Assembly: GCF_022267515.1 (NCBI RefSeq)
Contig: NZ_JAKFGB010000005.1
Span: forward strand, 62,001-126,000
Length of the DNA: 64,000 bases
Reading direction: 5' to 3'
Source of the DNA: Rubinisphaera margarita
Lineage (GTDB): Bacteria > Planctomycetota > Planctomycetia > Planctomycetales > Planctomycetaceae
A program made the position numbers and the translations under genes. Shown piece after piece: positions 24,532-33,820 of the stretch. How positions within the stretch are numbered: the first letter of the stretch is position 1; the number at the start of each line of letters is the position of its first letter. A model generated the notes under the pieces. It searched no databases, was not told the DNA's origin, and was given only the letters and a program-made list of their open reading frames with translations.

Positions 24532-25143
24532 TCAGCGATTGATCAGGGACATGACTTCCGCACGGCTCGCTTCGTTGTTCTTGAAGCGACCGCGAAGCGC
24601 ACTGGTGACCGTGGCACTGCCAGCCTTGCGGACGCCGCGAATCGACATGCAGGAATGCTCGGCTTCCAAGACGACGGCAACGCCGACGGCTCCGAGCTCT
24701 TTCTCAACCAGGTCGGCAATCGTCTGTGTCATCCGTTCCTGAACCTGCGGACGGCGGGCCACTTCTTCGACGACACGGGCGAGCTTGCTGAGCCCGGTCA
24801 CCTTCCCTTTGGGGAGATATGCGACATGTGCCACACCGGTAAACGGCAGCAGATGGTGTTCGCACATGCTGGAAAAGTTGATGTCCCGCACGAGAACCAT
24901 TTCATCATAGTCCTCAGGAAACGTCACCCGGAGATGGCGGGCCGGATCGACTGAGAGCCCCGAAAACATTTCGGCGTACATGCGGGCGACACGCGCGGGC
25001 GTATTCAACAGGCCCGGCCGATCGGGATCCTCGCCGACAGCTGTGAGAATGGTTCGGACAGCATCCTCAATGGCAGCGAGATCGACGGGTGATTCCACAG
25101 CTGGCGATTCCTGGACATCAACATCTTCGTAAATTGGATTCAT
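24532..25143 (-). CDS. folE: GTP cyclohydrolase I
   Basis: This 203-residue enzyme converts GTP to dihydroneopterin triphosphate, feeding folate and queuosine. Signatures are the zinc site SSMCEHHLLPFTG, LPKGKVTGLSKLARVVEEVARRPQVQERMT, and EAEHSCMSIRGVRKAGS with the second metal Cys. The ATG at 25143 (MNPIYEDVDVQE) is chosen. The frame is open further upstream, but that part contains promoter-like and terminator-like sequence. No clear Shine-Dalgarno. It is followed directly by queD. Confidence 0.95.
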   Translation of the reverse strand: MNPIYEDVDVQESPAVESPVDLAAIEDAVRTILTAVGEDPDRPGLLNTPARVARMYAEMFSGLSVDPARHLRVTFPEDYDEMVLVRDINFSSMCEHHLLPFTGVAHVAYLPKGKVTGLSKLARVVEEVARRPQVQERMTQTIADLVEKELGAVGVAVVLEAEHSCMSIRGVRKAGSATVTSALRGRFKNNEASRAEVMSLINR

Positions 25144-25206
25144 ATGGCAGTGGGCGCTTTGAAAAGAAGAACTCCGAGAATTCCCGAATATCCGGTCAAC
25201 CAGCGT

Positions 25207-25212
25207 ATTATA
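25207..25212 (-). promoter_or_regulatory. Candidate -10 box for folE-queD
   Basis: Read on the minus strand this is TATAAT, 64 bases upstream of the folE ATG. A matching -35 is not evident (TCGGTT at 17-base spacing), so support is partial. Confidence 0.35.
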
Positions 25213-25236
25213 AGCAGCTCTCGAAAAGAAACCGAT

Positions 25237-25262
25237 AGAAAAGAGCACGCTGGTGCTTTTCT
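25237..25262 (-). terminator. Hairpin after the sigma-factor gene
   Basis: AGAAA-AG-AGCAC, loop GCTG, GTGCT-TTTCT forms a 10-bp stem with a 2-base bulge. On the minus strand a T-rich stretch lies on the 3' side of the stem. It stands between the sigma gene (ends 25376) and folE and may terminate the sigma transcript. The efficiency is doubtful because the T-tract is part of the stem. Confidence 0.4.
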
Positions 25263-25375
25263 ACGGACTTGCCGCCCTGCAGGCAAGCGGGAGAATCTGC
25301 ACGGCCTGGAACGACACTTCCGCCAGAGCGAAAAACTGGGGGCCGGAATCGACGCAGACTGCGTGGCAACAGGGC

Positions 25376-26296
25376 TCAAATTCCCTGGGTTTCGGGATTC
25401 AGCTCTCCGAAACACTGTTTTAGCTTCTTTAAAGCCGAGACCTGAATCTGGCGAACGCGTTCGCTGGAAATTCCCAGCTCCTGAGCCAGCTCAGCCAGGG
25501 TTTTTCCTGAGCCGCCCTCTTCGAGGGAAAATCGCTGCCGAATCACACTCTGCTCTCGGAAATCGAGACAGCGATCCATGTGATCGAAGATCCTGCGAGC
25601 CGCCAGGTCCGGTGCGACAAGCTCCTCGGCGAACTCAATCTCATCGCTGGCGGCGCCAGCAATGATGCTTTCATGCTCGGAATGAGACACCATCTGCCGC
25701 TTCCGGTTCCGCTTGATGAAGCGGTAGAAGTGCCGCTGGATCGAATTCGTGGCGTAGGTGCTGAATCGGAACCCACGCTGATAGTCGAATTTGTCGATCG
25801 CACCGAGCAGGATCACGTTCGCTTCGCTGACGAAGTCATCGAAATCGGAGTTATTGGTGGCAAAACTCCGGGCCAGAGACAGCGTCAGCCGATAGCTGCA
25901 CCGGGCCAGCTGGTTCCGCACGCTGCGGGCATCGATCAGGTGTTCTTCGACTTCCTGCAGCTGATCCTCGCTCAATTTTGGTTGATCCAGTAATTGCGCG
26001 GCTCGATAACGCAGGTAGTTCAGCTTGCGGAACAGAAACGCTTCGCCCGATGGAGAAAGCAGCGGGTACTCAGTTCCCAGTTCCGATTCCCCGTCGTCCG
26101 GGGCATACATCGGGTCGGGGTTCCGGTAAAGCGTGGCCGCGTCGTAGGACAGCTCAGCGAATTCGGCGCTGGCGATATAGGAGACGAGCGGCGTCGGCGA
26201 ATCTCTCGCGCCCGCAGGCGGATTCTGCGCAGTCGCACCGACAGGTGTGTCAGCCGGGATCCGGCGATCAGCAAGCATTGAGACTTCAGAGACCAT
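25376..26296 (-). CDS. RNA polymerase sigma-70 family factor
   Basis: This protein of about 306 residues has region 2 as DFDDFVSEANVILLGAIDKFDYQRGFRFSTYATNSI followed by QRHFYRFIKRNRKR (recognition of the -10). Region 4 is KTLAELAQELGISSERVRQIQVSALKKLKQ (helix-turn-helix for the -35). Region 1.1 is missing, and the first 100 residues are low-complexity and unlike other sigma factors, so it is an alternative, group 3-like factor rather than the housekeeping one. ATG 26296 has ACGGAA ahead of it; ATG 26278 is a second option. No anti-sigma gene is adjacent, though STAS and HATPase proteins are encoded about 5-11 kb away. It is divergent from the ZIP transporter. Confidence 0.88.
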   Translation of the reverse strand: MVSEVSMLADRRIPADTPVGATAQNPPAGARDSPTPLVSYIASAEFAELSYDAATLYRNPDPMYAPDDGESELGTEYPLLSPSGEAFLFRKLNYLRYRAAQLLDQPKLSEDQLQEVEEHLIDARSVRNQLARCSYRLTLSLARSFATNNSDFDDFVSEANVILLGAIDKFDYQRGFRFSTYATNSIQRHFYRFIKRNRKRQMVSHSEHESIIAGAASDEIEFAEELVAPDLAARRIFDHMDRCLDFREQSVIRQRFSLEEGGSGKTLAELAQELGISSERVRQIQVSALKKLKQCFGELNPETQGI

Positions 26297-26573
26297 TTCG
26301 GTTCCGTCCAGCAAGCGTGACAGGCATTCTCCCCAGTATAAGAGAAGCAGTGAGGCCGGCCAGAGAAAAACGGTCAAATCGGCCAAAATGTCCCACCTGA
26401 GTCATTCCGGCCTCAGCGGCGGATTCGGCGAGCCGCCCGCCGGCCGATGGGGCGGAGCCAGGATTGCCCTTTCGGCACGGCGTTCTGCGGCTCGTCGCTA
26501 TCTTTGGGGCACAGTCCCCGTTACTCTCTGCGACTGTTCGATACCTCTCTTCCGTCTGGCTGAACTCCCTGCG

Positions 26574-27632
26574 ATGAAGTTTTTTCCGAATCTCGCCCTG
26601 CTGGCTCTGCTGCTGACATCCTTTTCGACCGAAGTCGGAGCGCAAACCGGGGAGACGGAACGGGCTGAGCCGATTCCGATTCGAGCGGATGTGAACGAGC
26701 CGATCGAGCTTTCGCCGACAGAGCTGACTCACCGCCGCAATCTGCTGATTGGCTACAGTGCCGCGATTATCCTTGCCTCCATGCTGGGGGGATACTTGCC
26801 GTCGAAAGTCAAGCTGACGCACACCCGCCTGCAGTTGCTGATGAGCTTCGTGGGAGGGCTGATGCTCGGCGTGGCACTGTTCCACCTGTTGCTCCATGCG
26901 ATTATCGACAGCCCCCGGGAAGATATGCCTCAGGTGATGACCGGCGTCGGGCTCGGCATCATGCTGATGTTCCTGCTTCTGCGAGCGTTTCACTTCCACC
27001 AGCACGATCTCTCCGCTGAATCGGTCGCGGCTCCGGAAATCCTGCCCGAACTGGGATGTGTTCCTCCCTCAACTCACGATCATGCCCACGACCATGGTCA
27101 TGCCCATCAGCACGGCCATGCTCATGCTGCGGCCGCTCCGTCACGGCGGCGTTTTTCGTGGATCGGAATTGCCTTGGGGCTCGGGCTTCATTCGGTGATG
27201 GACGGGGTGGCCCTGGCGGCCAGCTGCCTGCGAACGCCATCTTCCGGCGGCGAAGCGGCATTGTGGGGCCTGGGAACATTTCTGGCTGTTCTGCTGCACA
27301 AACCGCTCGATGCGGTCTCAATTACAACGGTCATGGCCGCGACCGGCTGGAAACGCTCTGTCTGCACGACGGTGAACATCTCCTTCGCCGTGATGTGTCC
27401 GGTCGGAGCGGCTCTCGCCTGGTGGGGATTACTGGGAACTCACAGCCACGTGCTGCTGATCTCTTATCTGCTGGCATTCTCGGCCGGAGTCTTCCTGTGC
27501 ATCTCGCTCAGCGACCTGCTGCCGGAAATGCAGTTTCACGCCCACAATCAGTGGGGGTTGACTCTCTCCCTGTTCGCCGGATTACTTCTGGCGTGGGGGC
27601 TGATGTTCCTGGAACCCGTGCATTCTCTGTGA
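26574..27632 (+). CDS. ZIP-family metal transporter
   Basis: This 352-residue protein starts with a signal-like segment (FFPNLALLALLLTSFSTEVGA). It has seven to eight hydrophobic segments and a His-rich cytoplasmic loop (HDHAHDHGHAHQHGHAH, about residues 165-182) between the third and fourth transmembrane helices, as in ZIP zinc/iron transporters. The metal path residues show in LHSVMDGVALAA (TM4) and LLHKPLDAVSITT (TM5; HKPLD where classic ZIPs have HExPxE). Zinc or another divalent cation import is expected. The precise metal is not shown. The start at 26574 is chosen because the upstream frame overlaps the divergent sigma gene. No Zur-like palindrome was recognised in the 277-bp gap. Confidence 0.85.
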   Translation: MKFFPNLALLALLLTSFSTEVGAQTGETERAEPIPIRADVNEPIELSPTELTHRRNLLIGYSAAIILASMLGGYLPSKVKLTHTRLQLLMSFVGGLMLGVALFHLLLHAIIDSPREDMPQVMTGVGLGIMLMFLLLRAFHFHQHDLSAESVAAPEILPELGCVPPSTHDHAHDHGHAHQHGHAHAAAAPSRRRFSWIGIALGLGLHSVMDGVALAASCLRTPSSGGEAALWGLGTFLAVLLHKPLDAVSITTVMAATGWKRSVCTTVNISFAVMCPVGAALAWWGLLGTHSHVLLISYLLAFSAGVFLCISLSDLLPEMQFHAHNQWGLTLSLFAGLLLAWGLMFLEPVHSL

Positions 27633-27727
27633 ACGACTGCCGATTCTGCCGGAGTGCCCGGAATTGCCTCGGGTTTGCAGCGAATCCGGATACCCATTAA
27701 ATTTCAGGAGTTACGGGACACGCAGGG

Positions 27728-27739
27728 ACGCGTACGCGT
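27728..27739. promoter_or_regulatory. 12-bp perfect palindrome upstream of cysH
   Basis: ACGCGTACGCGT is self-complementary over 12 bases and lies 51 bp before the cysH ATG. It could be an operator, but no regulator family is implied. Confidence 0.3.
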
Positions 27740-27790
27740 GGTCTGACCTCCAGTGCTGACCCTCTCTTTTTTCTGTCGTCGGATGGAACG

Positions 27791-28582
27791 ATGCCTCGAT
27801 TGACCCAATCGGATCTAAGCAATCTCAATCACAATTTCGAAGAGCGCACGCCCCAGGAACTGATTCGCTGGGCGGCGATGACCTTTGGCGATCGCGTGAC
27901 GGCTCTTTCGGCCATGCAGCAGTCGGGCAATGTGATCGCTCATATGATCTCGGAACTGCGGCTGAAGATCCCCGTGCTTTTCGTCGACACCGGCGTGATG
28001 TTCCAGGAAACACTGGAAACACGCGATCGGCTGGCCTCGGAATACGGGCTCGAAATTCGCACACTCACTCCCGAACTGACCATGTCGGAGCAGACCGAAA
28101 AGTATGGGGTGCTCTACCTGTCGCCAGATGGGCAGGAGAAGTGCTGCCATATGCGAAAGGTGGAGCCGCTACAGCAGATTGCTGGTCAGTACAGCGGCAT
28201 CGTGAGCAGCCTGCGTCGAGCCGATGGAGGCCGCCGCGGCAACAATCCGATCCTGACCATCGATGTTGAGATGAATGCCATCCGGATTAATCCGCTGGCC
28301 AACTTCACCGACGAGCAGATGCAGCATTACATCGAACAGCACAAGGTAATTACCAATCCGCTGCACGCTCAGGGCTATGCCACGATCGGCTGCAACCGCT
28401 GCACCACGCCGGTCATGCCGGGTGAGCCCAAGCGAGCCGGCCGCTGGCGACATCTCGGGCCCTGGTCGATGTACTGCGGCATCAATCCGACCGACGTCAA
28501 CGACCCCACTCACAACTACATCGAGCTTCCTCAGGAGGAAGTCGACCGCATTCTGGGAATCGAGAACGACTTCATGATCTGA
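27791..28582 (+). CDS. cysH: Assimilatory adenylyl-sulfate (APS) reductase, iron-sulfur type
   Basis: This 263-residue CysH-family protein has the paired cysteines C118-C119 (EKCCHMRK) and C201-x-x-C204 (IGCNRCTTP). These bind a [4Fe-4S] cluster in the APS-reducing branch of the family. The catalytic Cys is C229 in MYCGIN, where many members read ECGIH. The ATP-pyrophosphatase-like nucleotide site shows in LSAMQQSGNVIAHMI and VLFVDTG. It reduces activated sulfate to sulfite in the cytoplasm for cysteine synthesis. Other sulfate-assimilation genes are not in the window. The ATG at 27791 lies after GGATGGAACG. Confidence 0.93.
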   Translation: MPRLTQSDLSNLNHNFEERTPQELIRWAAMTFGDRVTALSAMQQSGNVIAHMISELRLKIPVLFVDTGVMFQETLETRDRLASEYGLEIRTLTPELTMSEQTEKYGVLYLSPDGQEKCCHMRKVEPLQQIAGQYSGIVSSLRRADGGRRGNNPILTIDVEMNAIRINPLANFTDEQMQHYIEQHKVITNPLHAQGYATIGCNRCTTPVMPGEPKRAGRWRHLGPWSMYCGINPTDVNDPTHNYIELPQEEVDRILGIENDFMI

Positions 28583-28672
28583 TCCTCGCCTGCTTCGGCA
28601 GCCGCGATGGCAATCGCTTGTCCGATTCACCAGCCAAACTGAAACGAAACTCTAAAACTGAATTGAGCTGTC

Positions 28673-29209
28673 ATGAGCAAGAATTATCGCGGCGACGTCG
28701 ATGCCGCCACTTCCGATCTCGACTTCGAGAAGAACAACTACCAGATCGAACTTGAGACGACCCACGGCAAGATCCTGCTGGACATGTGGCCCGACGTCGC
28801 TCCGGAACACTGCCGCAATATCCTCGGACTGACCCGCGTCGGATTCTACGACGGCATCATCGCTCACCGTGTCATTCCTGGTTTCGTGGTCCAGATCGGC
28901 TGCCCGAACGGCACCGGCACCGGCGGCCCGGGTTACACCATCAAGCAGGAATTCAACGATCGCCCCCACGAAGCCGGCGTCCTGTCGATGGCTCGCACCA
29001 GCGATCCGAACTCGGCTGGTTCGCAGTTCTTCATCTGCCTGGACCGGGTGCCGCACCTCGACAATCAGTACACCGTCTTCGGCAAGACGGCTGATCAGGA
29101 TTCCCTTGATATCGTCCTGAAAATCGGCAGCGTGAAAACCAACTCCAGCGACAAGCCGCTCGAAGACGTGAAAATCACGGGTAGCCGCGTGATCGAGAAC
29201 GCGAAGTAA
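28673..29209 (+). CDS. Cyclophilin-type peptidyl-prolyl cis-trans isomerase
   Basis: This 178-residue protein spans the whole cyclophilin fold: FYDGIIAHRVIPGFVVQIGCPNGTGTGGPGY, then MARTSDPNSAGSQFFICL and YTVFGKT. The catalytic Arg (HRVIPGF) and the QFFI core are present. No signal peptide is found, so it acts in the cytoplasm in protein folding. It follows cysH by 90 bp in the same direction and is closed by a strong terminator. Confidence 0.95.
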   Translation: MSKNYRGDVDAATSDLDFEKNNYQIELETTHGKILLDMWPDVAPEHCRNILGLTRVGFYDGIIAHRVIPGFVVQIGCPNGTGTGGPGYTIKQEFNDRPHEAGVLSMARTSDPNSAGSQFFICLDRVPHLDNQYTVFGKTADQDSLDIVLKIGSVKTNSSDKPLEDVKITGSRVIENAK

Positions 29210-29230
29210 GCGAAGTAGAGAAGTCATCAA

Positions 29231-29260
29231 AGCCCGGCCGGAATCCCGCCGGGCTTTTTT
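29231..29260 (+). terminator. Rho-independent terminator of the cyclophilin gene
   Basis: An 8-bp GC-rich stem AGCCCGGC/GCCGGGCT with a 9-base loop is followed directly by TTTTTT, 21 bp after the stop. It is canonical. Confidence 0.92.
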
Positions 29261-29681
29261 CATGCGCATTGCAAACAGGGTGGCCCGCCGCTGACGGGCA
29301 CGTGACGACGTCACAAGAGGCTGTCTCGTGTGTGCGCGAATCGAGAGTCGAACGGACGATGAGGTTGTCAAATGTCCCTTCGACCCTTCAGGGCTTCAAG
29401 GGGAGAAGGGTGCCCGAAGGGCGGATGAGGGGGCGATCTGCCAGCGACGTTCCGATTCCGGTCGATGGGAGCAGTCCAGGAAGTTTGGAACTGGTGCTCC
29501 CTGTTCGCCCGGTCCACCCGTCTCCGAGGGAGAATCTCCAGTCCGTTCGTGCCGAATTTCCAGCTCCTCAGTTTGGAATGTGAAACTTCGTGAGGTAGGA
29601 TGCTTTCATAGACTGGTCAAAGTGCGCCGAATTGGCAGCGCTGATGGAGCGTCTTATCAACACCCGATCGGAAGCAGGATA
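29261..29681. other. Intergenic region before TPPII, no gene seen
   Basis: The 421 bp hold a bulged hairpin GTGGCCCG/CGGGCAC (29284-29303) that begins with GGTGGCC like the repeat ends at 2711 and 3010, and a perfect palindrome GTGACG-A-CGTCAC (29302-29314). The frame continues open upstream of TPPII to 29328, but its residues there are not protein-like. No promoter is convincing. Confidence 0.45.
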
Positions 29682-32600
29682 ATGCAGAGAAGTTCGATTC
29701 TATGGATTCTGACCGTTCTCGCGGTTCCGTTTGTCACGGTTTTTGGAGACCGGGCGGCTGTCTTGTTGCAGGAAAAGCCCGTCGCGGAGCAAAAGGCTGA
29801 AGTCGAGCCGGCTCAGCCGGAAAAGAAGGCCGAACCGAAAGCCGCGAAGAAACCGCCTGCCGGAGCTGAAACCACCCCGGCCGATCTGAGCTGGCTTCCG
29901 AAAGAAGAAACGGGCGTTTTCAAGTTCCTCAAGAATCATCCCGAAGCCGACGGTCGAGGGACGGTGGTTGCGATCTTCGACACTGGCGTCGATCCGGGAG
30001 CAGTCGGACTGCAGACCTGTCCGGATGGCAGCCCCAAAGTCATCGACATTATCGACGGCACCGGCAGCGGGGACGTCGAACTCAAGGATCCCGTCAAAGC
30101 CGAAGAGATGAAGCTGACCGGGCTGACCGGCCGCACGCTCAAGGTCTCCGACAAATGGAAGAATCCGAACGGCGAGTATCGTCTCGGGATGAAGCTCGGC
30201 TATGAGCTGTTTCCGCCGGAACTCGTCAGTGTGATCAAAGCCGAGCGGGAAGAGCAGTTCCGCCGAAAACAGCATAAGCACCGAACCGAGCTGGCTCGCA
30301 AGCTGGCTGCTTTCAAGGAAGCGAATCCCAAGCCGGACGACGCGAAGAAAGCCGAGCAGAAAGAACTCGAAGCTCAGGTGGAGCTGATCGACGAGATGCT
30401 CAAGACCTACTCCGATCCGGGGCCGATCTACGATTGCGTCGTCTTTCACGATGGCGAACGGTATCAGGCGGTCGTTGACACCGACGAAGACGGAGATCTG
30501 GCCGAAGAAAAGGTGATGACGAACTTCCGCGTGAACCGCGAGTACGGCACCTTCGCCGATCCGATTAACATGAATTTCGGCGTGAACCTGTACGATGACG
30601 GCAAAGTGCTGTCGATCGTCTGTGACACCGGCGCTCACGGCACGCACGTGGCCGGGATTGTTGCCGCTTACTTCCCGGAGAACCCGGAATGGAACGGTGT
30701 CGCTCCCGGGGCTCAAATCGTTTCCGTGAAGATCGGCGATACCCGCCTGGATGGCATGGAAAACGGACCGGGCCTCGTCCGTGGTCTTCAGGCCGTGCTC
30801 GAAAATAAATGCGACCTGATCAACATGAGCTACGGCGAACCATCGCGGACGCCGAATGCCGGCCGTGTGGCGGAACTTTACAGCGAAATCGTGACCGATC
30901 ACGACGTGATTTTCGTCTCCAGTGCCGGCAATGCCGGTCCTGCCCTGACGACTGTCGGAGCTCCCGGCGGAACGACTTCGGCGATCCTGGGTGTCGGGGC
31001 ATACCTGTCTCCGCAGATGATGCGATCGGAGTATTCGATCCGCGAATCGCTTCCCGGTCTGCCTTATACGTGGACGTCGCGCGGCCCAACCGCTGATGGC
31101 GATATGGGAGTCGATATCTATGCTCCCGGTGGAGCCATCGCACCCGTGCCGCTCTGGACCCGTCAGGTCAATCAGCAGATGAACGGAACCTCAATGGCCT
31201 CTCCGAATGCCTGCGGCAACATCGCGCTGCTGCTGTCAGCCGCGAAGCAGAAGAAGATCCAATACAATCCATACTCGGTTCGCAAAGCGATTCAGAACTC
31301 AGCCGAACCAGTGCACGGCGATGAAGTCTTCGCTGCCGGTCCGGGACTCATCCAGGTCGACAAAGCCTGGGCGTTCCTCGAGTCGCACGCCGATCAGGCG
31401 GGGCAACGCCTCAACTTCGGGATCTCGATTCCCTCACTGCACGATGCCCGCGGAGTTTATCTCCGCGAACCGCATCAGACGACACGGATCGCTTCGTACC
31501 GAGTGACCGTCACTCCGGAGTTTCCGGAAGGAACGTCGATTGAGAATCGTCTCGGGGTGAACCTCTACTGCAAGCTGAAGACAACCGCTGAGTGGGTGAA
31601 GTCTGGGGACCTGCTGCATCTCAACCATGGTGGAAACCGTTTCGAGATCGAAGTCGATCCGACTGGCCTCGAGCCGGGTGTCCACTTCGCTGAAGTCCTC
31701 GCGTATCCGACCGATGGCGAAGTATCAACGATTCTGTTCCGCGTGCCGGTCACGGTCGTCGTGCCGATTCGCGATGCGGAGATTGAAGAGAACAACTACT
31801 CGATGTCGTTCGAAGGCGAGTTCGCTCCGGGGCAGATTCAGCGGCACTTCTTCGACGTTCCTTCCGGGGCCACCTGGGCGGAAGTGAAAATGAAAGTGGT
31901 CGATACACCCGACGTCAAATTCTTCCGACTGCATACATTGCAGTTAATCGACGGGCAGGATTTCGAAGAAGGCGAATCGGGGACTTACTTCCAGCTCATC
32001 CCGGAAGTGGAAACCGTGCACGCATTCCCGGTTGTCGGCGAGCGGACACTGGAAGTCACGCTGGGTCAATACTGGTCGATTCTCGGAAACAGTACGCTGG
32101 AGTACAGCGTTCATTTCCACGGGTTGAAACCAGACGATGCCTCGCTGACACTCTTCTCCGGCCAGGGGACGACCGAAGTGACGGTCTCCAATGAACTGCT
32201 GACCGAGAAGGTTTCGCCGGAAGGGAGTCTGACCGACTGGCGGACAATCGTCGAACCGAAGTCGAGCGAGATCCGGGCCCTGTCGGCCGATCGCGATACT
32301 CTGCCGAACGGTAAGACGGCTTATGAACTCAAGTTGACTTACGAATTCAAGCAGGATTCCAAAGGGCGAGCGACGCTGCACATTCTGCCCTGGGAAGATT
32401 TGCTCTACGATTCGCAGGTCGGCCCGTTTGTGTATGGCGTCTTCGACAGCAACGGCCAGCGGGTCGCTACGAACGACATGTTCCCGGATGCCGCGACATT
32501 TGATAAGGGAACGTACAAGGTCGAAGTGATCACCCAGCATTCCGAGTACGACACACTCAGCGAATACGAGAAGACTCCGCTGACAATCGTACGGCCACTC

Positions 32601-33581
32601 TCTTCGCCAATCTCGCTGAAGTTCTGGTCATCGCCGGCGGCTGCCGCCACAGGCGATGCTCATTCGGTCGGCGGTATTCTCCCGACGGACGACGCGTTGA
32701 CGTTCTTCGTGGGGGAACCATCTGCCGATTCGCTTCCGAAGCAGCTGAAGTCGGGCGATTCACTGCACGGTTCGATGAAATACTCAGGAGAAGACGGAGC
32801 GACGACAAGCTACACCGTTCGCTTCTTCTATTCCAAGCCGGAAGAATCGAGCTCGGCTACGTCGAGTTCGGATAAGAAGTCGCTGGAGGAGAAGATCCGC
32901 GATCTGCGTCTGGCTCATCTGAAGACACTCGACCCAACCAGCGACGAATTCAAGAAACTGCAGGAAGAACTGCAGACCGAGAAAGCCGATGATCCGCAGC
33001 CGCTGATCACCGCCCTGGAGAAGCTCGATTCCGATGATAAGCGGAAAGAGCGTCTCGAAGCGGTCATCGCCGCGGCCGACAAAGTGATTGCCAGTATCGA
33101 TCAGGACAAACTGGCCGCTCAACTTGGCCGACGCGTCCCGGAAGGCGACAAGGAAGCAAAGAAGGCTCACGACGAAGCCGAGAAACAGAAGAAGCAGCTC
33201 GTCGATGCCCTGTATCGCAAGGCCAGGGCGATCGCTTACCGCGAACTGCCCGATGTCGTGGAGAAGACTCCGATCGCCGATCAGGCGGCTCAGGACAAGG
33301 CCTTCGACGATGCCTTGAAGGCGCTGTCGGTCTGGGTCGATCCGAGCGAGAAGGATTATTTCCTGTTGACCGTCCGTAAAGAACGCCGAAAGGGACATTA
33401 TGCCCAGGCGATTCGACTGCTCAATAAGCAGATTAACGGCGAGGCTCCCTTCCTGTACTCCAAGAAGCGGCTCGACATGTTCGGGCAGCTGAAGTGGGAA
33501 GACTGGCACGACTGGCAGCGGAAGAAACTGCTGATCCAGTTCCCGGAAAAGCAGCCGCCCTACGACTCGAAAGAGGACTGA
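29682..33581 (+). CDS. Tripeptidyl-peptidase II-like subtilisin (S8) protease, secreted
   Basis: This 1299-residue protein starts with a signal-like segment (RSSILWILTVLAVPFVTVFG) and a Lys/Glu/Pro/Ala-rich linker to about residue 65. The S8 domain carries the triad D100 (IFDTGVDPG), H319 (GAHGTHVAG) and S504 (NGTSMASPN). About 220 residues lie between Asp and His, as in TPPII, where subtilisins have about 30. TPPII beta-domains follow (about 640-1060) and a charged helical C-terminus (about 1070-1299). TPPII cuts tripeptides from free N-termini and forms giant complexes in eukaryotes. A planctomycete version outside the cytoplasm is predicted here. The ATG at 29682 has AGGA at 5 bases. A terminator follows. 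Confidence 0.92.
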   Translation: MQRSSILWILTVLAVPFVTVFGDRAAVLLQEKPVAEQKAEVEPAQPEKKAEPKAAKKPPAGAETTPADLSWLPKEETGVFKFLKNHPEADGRGTVVAIFDTGVDPGAVGLQTCPDGSPKVIDIIDGTGSGDVELKDPVKAEEMKLTGLTGRTLKVSDKWKNPNGEYRLGMKLGYELFPPELVSVIKAEREEQFRRKQHKHRTELARKLAAFKEANPKPDDAKKAEQKELEAQVELIDEMLKTYSDPGPIYDCVVFHDGERYQAVVDTDEDGDLAEEKVMTNFRVNREYGTFADPINMNFGVNLYDDGKVLSIVCDTGAHGTHVAGIVAAYFPENPEWNGVAPGAQIVSVKIGDTRLDGMENGPGLVRGLQAVLENKCDLINMSYGEPSRTPNAGRVAELYSEIVTDHDVIFVSSAGNAGPALTTVGAPGGTTSAILGVGAYLSPQMMRSEYSIRESLPGLPYTWTSRGPTADGDMGVDIYAPGGAIAPVPLWTRQVNQQMNGTSMASPNACGNIALLLSAAKQKKIQYNPYSVRKAIQNSAEPVHGDEVFAAGPGLIQVDKAWAFLESHADQAGQRLNFGISIPSLHDARGVYLREPHQTTRIASYRVTVTPEFPEGTSIENRLGVNLYCKLKTTAEWVKSGDLLHLNHGGNRFEIEVDPTGLEPGVHFAEVLAYPTDGEVSTILFRVPVTVVVPIRDAEIEENNYSMSFEGEFAPGQIQRHFFDVPSGATWAEVKMKVVDTPDVKFFRLHTLQLIDGQDFEEGESGTYFQLIPEVETVHAFPVVGERTLEVTLGQYWSILGNSTLEYSVHFHGLKPDDASLTLFSGQGTTEVTVSNELLTEKVSPEGSLTDWRTIVEPKSSEIRALSADRDTLPNGKTAYELKLTYEFKQDSKGRATLHILPWEDLLYDSQVGPFVYGVFDSNGQRVATNDMFPDAATFDKGTYKVEVITQHSEYDTLSEYEKTPLTIVRPLSSPISLKFWSSPAAAATGDAHSVGGILPTDDALTFFVGEPSADSLPKQLKSGDSLHGSMKYSGEDGATTSYTVRFFYSKPEESSSATSSSDKKSLEEKIRDLRLAHLKTLDPTSDEFKKLQEELQTEKADDPQPLITALEKLDSDDKRKERLEAVIAAADKVIASIDQDKLAAQLGRRVPEGDKEAKKAHDEAEKQKKQLVDALYRKARAIAYRELPDVVEKTPIADQAAQDKAFDDALKALSVWVDPSEKDYFLLTVRKERRKGHYAQAIRLLNKQINGEAPFLYSKKRLDMFGQLKWEDWHDWQRKKLLIQFPEKQPPYDSKED

Positions 33582-33603
33582 ACCAGGGTGGATTCTGAAT
33601 AAG

Positions 33604-33646
33604 ACAGGCACGACTCGCAGTTTCGGGTCGGGCCTGTTTTGTGTTT
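33604..33646 (+). terminator. Terminator after the TPPII gene
   Basis: The stem ACAGGC-a-CGACTCG / CGGGTCG-g-GCCTGT has one G-T pair and a loop of six, followed by TTTTGTGTTT. It lies 22 bp after the stop. Confidence 0.75.
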
Positions 33647-33820
33647 GGCGATCAGGTTTTCCAGTCATTCTGTTCAGTATCTCCGAATCAAAGACTGACA
33701 GCTGCTTTCAAATTGTGTAAGCTGATGTTGATATGTTGACCGCGATTTCCTCAAATCGGCGGTCCGTGCACATATTCCTGCCCGACGTCATTTCCTTCCC
33801 AAACGACCCGGAGTCTGCAG

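Noticed and set aside
27633..27790. SAM or other riboswitch before cysH
   Set aside because: The leader is short and lacks the stems of known SAM riboswitches; only the 12-bp palindrome stands out.
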